From Burkholderiales bacterium (GTDB taxonomy: Bacteria; Pseudomonadota; Gammaproteobacteria; Burkholderiales; SG8-39): a stretch of DNA of 8,574 nucleotides. Positions within the stretch are counted from its first letter, which is position 1, and each line of letters opens with the position of its first letter. Where the stretch lies: assembly GCA_919902965.1 (NCBI GenBank), contig CAKKSJ010000493.1, forward strand, positions 1-8,574. Direction: 5' to 3'. Positions 5,268 through 8,574 of the stretch are shown here, in pieces. The notes below the pieces were generated by a model, which worked only from the letters and a program-made list of their open reading frames with translations, was not told the origin of the DNA and did no database searches. Both the position numbers and the translations under genes were made by a program.

Positions 5268-7622
5268 TCATTGCAACGAAGCCCGGATACCTAGACTGGC
5301 GCGCCGCCCTGCCGCAACGGCGGTAACCACGAGGTCTGGTCCGTGGCTGTTGTCTCCGCCCACGAAAACCTTGGGGTGAGTTGTCCCGCCGTTTTCATTC
5401 ACGACGAAAAAGCCGCGATCGTCGGTGGCGATGTTCAGATGTTTGAGCCAGCCGTTATCATCCGCATCCTGGCCAAACGCTACGATGGCAAGGTCGCAGG
5501 CGTGGACGTATCCATGCCCGTCGGCGCCGTTGTTGAAGCGGATACCGCGTAGTTTCTCCTCGCCGACGAGTACTTCAGGCGTATGGTGGAACGCGAAGTT
5601 CACGCCTTCTTCCCGTGCGTCGGCAATCTCTTTCGGGGACGCGCGCATTTGCTCCGGGCCGCGCCGGTAGGCGATGGTAACGTCGGCCGAGCCCTGGCGC
5701 ACGGCGCTACGCGCGCAGTCGATCGCGGTGTCGCCGCCGCCGAGAACCAGTACGCGCTTTCCCGTCATTGCCGGGGTCGCCGCGGATGCGCAGAGCCGGA
5801 TGGTATTGAGGATCGAGAGGTGCGCAAGTCCGTCGCTGAGGCCTTCCGGCTTTTGCCCGGAAAGGTCCGTGACACGCGGCCGCTGGGCCCCGGATCCCAG
5901 GAACACGGCGTCGTTGCTGTCGATCAGTCGCTGCAACTGCTCAGCATCGACATCGACACCGAGCGCAAAGTGAATGCCCGCCTGTTCAAATAGTCTCCTG
6001 CGGCGCACGATGGCCGCCTTGTCCAATTTGAAGGATGGAACGCCGTAGGTCAACAGGCCACCAATTTCGTCCCGTTTATCGAAAACGGTCACCTCGAAAC
6101 CCGATTTGTTGAGTTCGTCCGCACAGGCCAATCCAGCCGGACCGGCGCCAATGACGGCGACCGTCTTGCCGTTGGCGGGCCCCTGCCTGCCTTGTGGCGT
6201 CCACCCTTTGCGGAACGCCTCTTCGGTGACGAAGCGTTCCAATGCGCCAATGATAACGGGCCCATTCCTGGCGTTGAGCGTGCAAGCGCCTTCGCACAGG
6301 CGATGGCTGGGGCATACGCTGCCGCAGATTTCCGGCAGGTTGCTGGTGCTGTGGCTGATGGCCGCCGCGGCCTCAACCTCGCCTTGTCCCAATGCCTGCA
6401 GCCATTCCGGGATGCGGTTGTGCAGCGGGCAGGCGTTTTGGCAGCCGGGCACGCCGCAGTCGAGGCAGCGCCGGGCCTGGGCCATGGCGTCAATCAAGCT
6501 CAGCGGCTGGCGGTCTTCTTGCCAGTCTTCGCGCCGCGCCGAGGCTGCACGCTTTGGCGGCTCGACACGCGCTGCGATTTCCGGCGGGCCTGAGCGTTTC
6601 AACAGGTAAGAGGCGTCCATGCGCAGTTTCGGCAGAAATTCATTGCGCACGTCGCGGAACTCCAGCGCGTCGGTGGGGCAGGACACCACGCAGCGCCCGC
6701 ATCCCATGCAGTCCTCCAATCCGGTTACGCGCCCATGCGTCTTGCCTTGCTGCCAGACCGGAATGCCCATATCGCAGACCTGTTCGCAACGCTGGCAATC
6801 GACGCAGGCATCTTTGTCCATATGGATGCCGTAGTAGCCGATGTGGTTGAGCAGCCCGAAAGTCGCCCCGTACGGACACAGGTAACGGCAGTAAAAGCGG
6901 TTGCCGGTCAGGGGTGCGATGAAGAAGGAACCGAAATAGGTAACGCCGACCAGCGCCAGGAATCCGCTATAGAAGGGCGACACGTAGGCCGTTCCCGAAA
7001 ACAGGATCAGCACGAACGCGATCATGTAGAGCGCGAAGAAAAACCACTTGGTGTGGCGCCAGTTCCAGGCCGTGCCGCTGCGCAGAGTCTTTTCCCGGAA
7101 TGCGAAACCAACGGTTTCGCGAATGCCGACACAGGGACAGTTCCAGCCGCACACCACGCGGCGGCCGAATAGCAGCACCAGCAGCAGGATTGCGAAAAAA
7201 GTCAGCGTGCCGGGAGCGTGCAACTGCGGAAATATCGGCTGCCCCGGCAGTGCGCCGATGTAGGGTTCGGGCAAGCGCAAATAGTCGGGAATGATCCACC
7301 AGAAGACGGCAACTGCGCCGGTCAGAAAACCGAGCCGTTTGCGGGTATAGGGATTTCTTTCGGCCAGAGTGCGCCATACCCCGAATACCAGGATAACGGC
7401 GTACTCGGTCCAGTGACTCAGCCATAAGGGCGCTGCGCCGTCTGCGCGCGCAAACCAATGCAGGAAACGTTCGTTGACGAAAGCGAACGCGACATAGCCG
7501 AAGGCCAGCATGGACAGGAGCCGCGCACCGGTCGAATAGCGGCTGGGCATGGAGTCCTGGTAGGACAAGCCCGCATCGCGGGCCGCTCTCGGCAAGCTCA
7601 TCGCGGATGCTGTGGCAGTCAT
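5268..7622 (-). CDS. Fusion of a NapH/NosR-like membrane polyferredoxin and a GltD-like NAD(P)H:FAD oxidoreductase
   Basis: A 784-residue membrane redox protein. Residues ~35-240 hold about six hydrophobic segments and two cytoplasmic cysteine motifs of the NapH/NosR/CcoG type: CGWNCPC (C158, C162, C164) and CRYLCPYG (C245, C249). Two classical [4Fe-4S] motifs follow: C273/276/279/283 and C305/308/311/315. From ~380 the protein is a complete GltD-like module. It has CLDCGVPGCQNACP (C386, 389, 394, 398) and C433/437/443/447, then the FAD motif VIGAGPAGLACA (~490-501). The nucleotide site VLVLGGGDTAIDC (~624-636) with YRR (652-654) suggests NADPH, and the terminal FAD motif is VFVGGDNSHGPDLVVTA. 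No GltB is nearby, so it is not glutamate synthase; AegA-type proteins show GltD domains working with ferredoxin modules. The probable job is electron transfer between NAD(P)H and a membrane acceptor. The start is ATG 7622, overlapping the upstream stop as ATGA. ATG 7550, after AGGA, would give 760 residues, and GTG 7643 would give 791. Confidence 0.93.
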   Translation of the reverse strand: MTATASAMSLPRAARDAGLSYQDSMPSRYSTGARLLSMLAFGYVAFAFVNERFLHWFARADGAAPLWLSHWTEYAVILVFGVWRTLAERNPYTRKRLGFLTGAVAVFWWIIPDYLRLPEPYIGALPGQPIFPQLHAPGTLTFFAILLLVLLFGRRVVCGWNCPCVGIRETVGFAFREKTLRSGTAWNWRHTKWFFFALYMIAFVLILFSGTAYVSPFYSGFLALVGVTYFGSFFIAPLTGNRFYCRYLCPYGATFGLLNHIGYYGIHMDKDACVDCQRCEQVCDMGIPVWQQGKTHGRVTGLEDCMGCGRCVVSCPTDALEFRDVRNEFLPKLRMDASYLLKRSGPPEIAARVEPPKRAASARREDWQEDRQPLSLIDAMAQARRCLDCGVPGCQNACPLHNRIPEWLQALGQGEVEAAAAISHSTSNLPEICGSVCPSHRLCEGACTLNARNGPVIIGALERFVTEEAFRKGWTPQGRQGPANGKTVAVIGAGPAGLACADELNKSGFEVTVFDKRDEIGGLLTYGVPSFKLDKAAIVRRRRLFEQAGIHFALGVDVDAEQLQRLIDSNDAVFLGSGAQRPRVTDLSGQKPEGLSDGLAHLSILNTIRLCASAATPAMTGKRVLVLGGGDTAIDCARSAVRQGSADVTIAYRRGPEQMRASPKEIADAREEGVNFAFHHTPEVLVGEEKLRGIRFNNGADGHGYVHACDLAIVAFGQDADDNGWLKHLNIATDDRGFFVVNENGGTTHPKVFVGGDNSHGPDLVVTAVAAGRRASLGIRASLQ

Positions 7623-7768
7623 GAGCCAGGCCGATGGATGCACAAGCTGGCGTTCGCAAACGGGTCGCGTGCGTGCGGAGTTTCGCCAAAGCAGGCTGCA
7701 AACAGCAAGCAGCCGATAGTCGCGGCCAAACTTAGCAAAAGAGCATATCTCAGCCCCTTGATCGCCAT
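7619..7768 (-). CDS. Small predicted membrane or lipoprotein-like ORF coupled to the redox fusion
   Basis: Not a recognised family. It encodes 49 residues: MAIKGLRY, then a hydrophobic stretch ALLLSLAATIGCLLFAACFG (9-28), then a short polar tail. It could be a single-span protein, a secreted peptide, or a lipoprotein modified at C26; the lipobox is imperfect because Phe occupies the -3 position. The start is ATG 7768 with GGGGA 8 bases upstream; a GTG at 7837 would extend it to 72 residues without a ribosome site. Its TGA overlaps the ATG of the fusion gene as ATGA, a classic translational-coupling arrangement. That is the main reason to believe it. A chance ORF remains possible. Confidence 0.45.
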   Translation of the reverse strand: MAIKGLRYALLLSLAATIGCLLFAACFGETPHARDPFANASLCIHRPGS

Positions 7769-7861
7769 GGCTACCGTCCCCGCTCCGCTCGAGCTTGGAG
7801 TCCCCGCAAGGGATGGATTTGCGTTTGCTTTAGCCACGGTCGACGGCCTACACGGAACGGC

Positions 7862-8521
7862 TCAGGCCTCGACCGGCAGTCCGGAGGCTTTCCACTCCGG
7901 GAAACCGTCCTCCAGCCGGCGTGCTTTGTAGCCTTTCGTGCGCAGCAAGGCCACCGCATCCACCGAGAGCAGGCAATAGGGGCCGCGGCAATAGGCGATG
8001 ACTTCGCGTCCTTTGGGGAAATTTCTAAGCTGTTTGCCCAGGTCTTCGACCGGAACGTTGATCGCGCCCGGCAAATGCCCGGCGGCGAACTCTAGGGCCG
8101 GGCGCACGTCGAGCACGGTCACCAGCCCCTGTTTCCTACGCTTGAGCAGTTCCGCGGCAGCAATCGGCTCCAGGTCGTCACGCGCGCTGATGTAGGTGCG
8201 CACCAAATGCGCCATTTCGGCGAGCCGCGTCTCGGCGACCAGTCCCAGTGCGCCGATCAGGTCCACCACATCCGCACCCGCCACCTCGTAGTACACCCGC
8301 AGGCCTTCCTTGCGCGCGCGTACCAGCCCGGCGCGGCGCAGTTCCTGCAAATGCTTCGAGGCGTTTGCGACCGAGAGCCGCGTCATGGCGGCCAGTTCCT
8401 CCACGCTGCGCGGTCCCTGCGCGACGAAGTCCAGCAACTCCAGCCGGTTGCCGTTTGAAAGCGCCTTTCCCACCCGTGCGAGCTGGGCGTGCACGTCCTG
8501 TTTGAAATTGTCTGTTGACAT
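7862..8521 (-). CDS. ArsR/SmtB-family regulator fused to a rhodanese domain
   Basis: A 219-residue two-domain protein. Residues ~10-100 form an ArsR-type winged helix: LSNGNRLELLDFVA, SVEELAAMTRLS, the recognition helix VANASKHLQELRRAGLV (51-67), and the wing VRARKEGLRVYYEV. Residues ~118-217 form a rhodanese domain with LDVRPALEF (137-145), GHLPGAINVP (148-157) and the active loop YCRGPYC (177-183), whose nucleophile is C178. It probably represses its own operon and senses sulfane sulfur or persulfide through the rhodanese loop. The usual ArsR metal motif ELCVCDL is absent and the winged helix holds no cysteine. The start is ATG 8521 with GGGA 5 bases upstream. It heads the run of minus-strand genes leading to the redox fusion, separated from the small ORF by 93 bases with no clear terminator. 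The effector is inferred, not shown. Confidence 0.93.
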   Translation of the reverse strand: MSTDNFKQDVHAQLARVGKALSNGNRLELLDFVAQGPRSVEELAAMTRLSVANASKHLQELRRAGLVRARKEGLRVYYEVAGADVVDLIGALGLVAETRLAEMAHLVRTYISARDDLEPIAAAELLKRRKQGLVTVLDVRPALEFAAGHLPGAINVPVEDLGKQLRNFPKGREVIAYCRGPYCLLSVDAVALLRTKGYKARRLEDGFPEWKASGLPVEA

Positions 8522-8541
8522 CGCGGTCCCGGCCCCTTACT

Positions 8542-8569
8542 ATTCAACTAATACGTTGAGTACTTGAAT
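8542..8569. promoter_or_regulatory. Inverted repeat upstream of the ArsR-rhodanese gene, candidate operator
   Basis: ATTCAAC (8542-8548) and GTTGAGT (8555-8561) form an inverted repeat with one mismatch and a 6-base spacer. A further TTGAAT (8564-8569) pairs with ATTCAA of the first arm at a 16-base spacing. ArsR-family operators often contain ATTC/GAAT-type half-sites. The element lies 20-48 bases before the start codon, downstream of and touching a perfect -10 box, as expected for autorepression. Which pair of half-sites is used cannot be decided by eye. Confidence 0.45.
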
Positions 8570-8573
8570 TATA
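8568..8573 (-). promoter_or_regulatory. Consensus -10 box for the ArsR-rhodanese operon
   Basis: TATAAT is read on the minus strand at the extreme right edge. Transcription would start near 8561, giving a leader of about 40 bases before ATG 8521. Its -35 box would lie outside the window, so the promoter is only half visible. Confidence 0.4.
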
Positions 8574-8574
8574 C

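Noticed and set aside
5268..6500. Annotating the GltD-like half as glutamate synthase small subunit
   Set aside because: No large subunit is nearby and the domain is fused to a membrane ferredoxin, so glutamate synthesis is unlikely.
6967..7701. A 244-codon minus-strand frame overlapping the membrane part of the redox fusion
   Set aside because: It is the wrong frame of the fusion gene, which shows membrane segments and cysteine motifs throughout this stretch.

Overview
The window comes from a GC-rich proteobacterial chromosome, most likely a betaproteobacterium or a close relative. This rests on protein character, the codon bias toward G/C, and the mix of a stand-alone glycogen phosphorylase, VapBC-type and AbiEii-type modules, and an ArsR-rhodanese regulator. 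The organism cannot be named from the sequence. No rRNA, tRNA, CRISPR array, insertion sequence or replication origin is visible, and no gene-free stretch exceeds 300 bases.

Layout. (1) Positions 1-582, minus strand: a type II toxin-antitoxin module, a Phd/YefM-type antitoxin overlapping a PIN-domain toxin that runs off the left edge. Its promoter carries a repeated TGTACA palindrome, a likely autoregulatory operator. (2) 759-3236, plus: a complete glycogen/maltodextrin phosphorylase (glgP) without other glycogen genes beside it. (3) 3293-4439, plus: a two-gene cassette of a basic 144-residue protein and an overlapping AbiEii-like nucleotidyltransferase, resembling a toxin-antitoxin or abortive-infection pair. 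Its promoter seems to sit so close to the start that the mRNA may be leaderless. (4) 4517-8521, minus: a class I SAM methyltransferase, a very unusual redox fusion, a small membrane ORF and an ArsR-rhodanese regulator. They are transcribed from the right edge leftward.

The most interesting part is region 4. The 784-residue protein joins a NapH/NosR-like membrane polyferredoxin to a complete GltD-like FAD/NAD(P)H oxidoreductase, with no glutamate synthase large subunit in the window. It would link a membrane (quinone?) electron site to NAD(P)H through several [4Fe-4S] clusters. The gene is joined by an ATGA stop/start overlap to a small membrane ORF. Upstream lies the ArsR-rhodanese protein, whose only two cysteines are in the rhodanese loop. 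The arrangement suggests a redox pathway controlled by sulfane sulfur or persulfide; this is inference.

The phosphorylase is ordinary housekeeping metabolism set between two selfish or defence-like two-gene modules, so the left half looks like an insertion-prone region.
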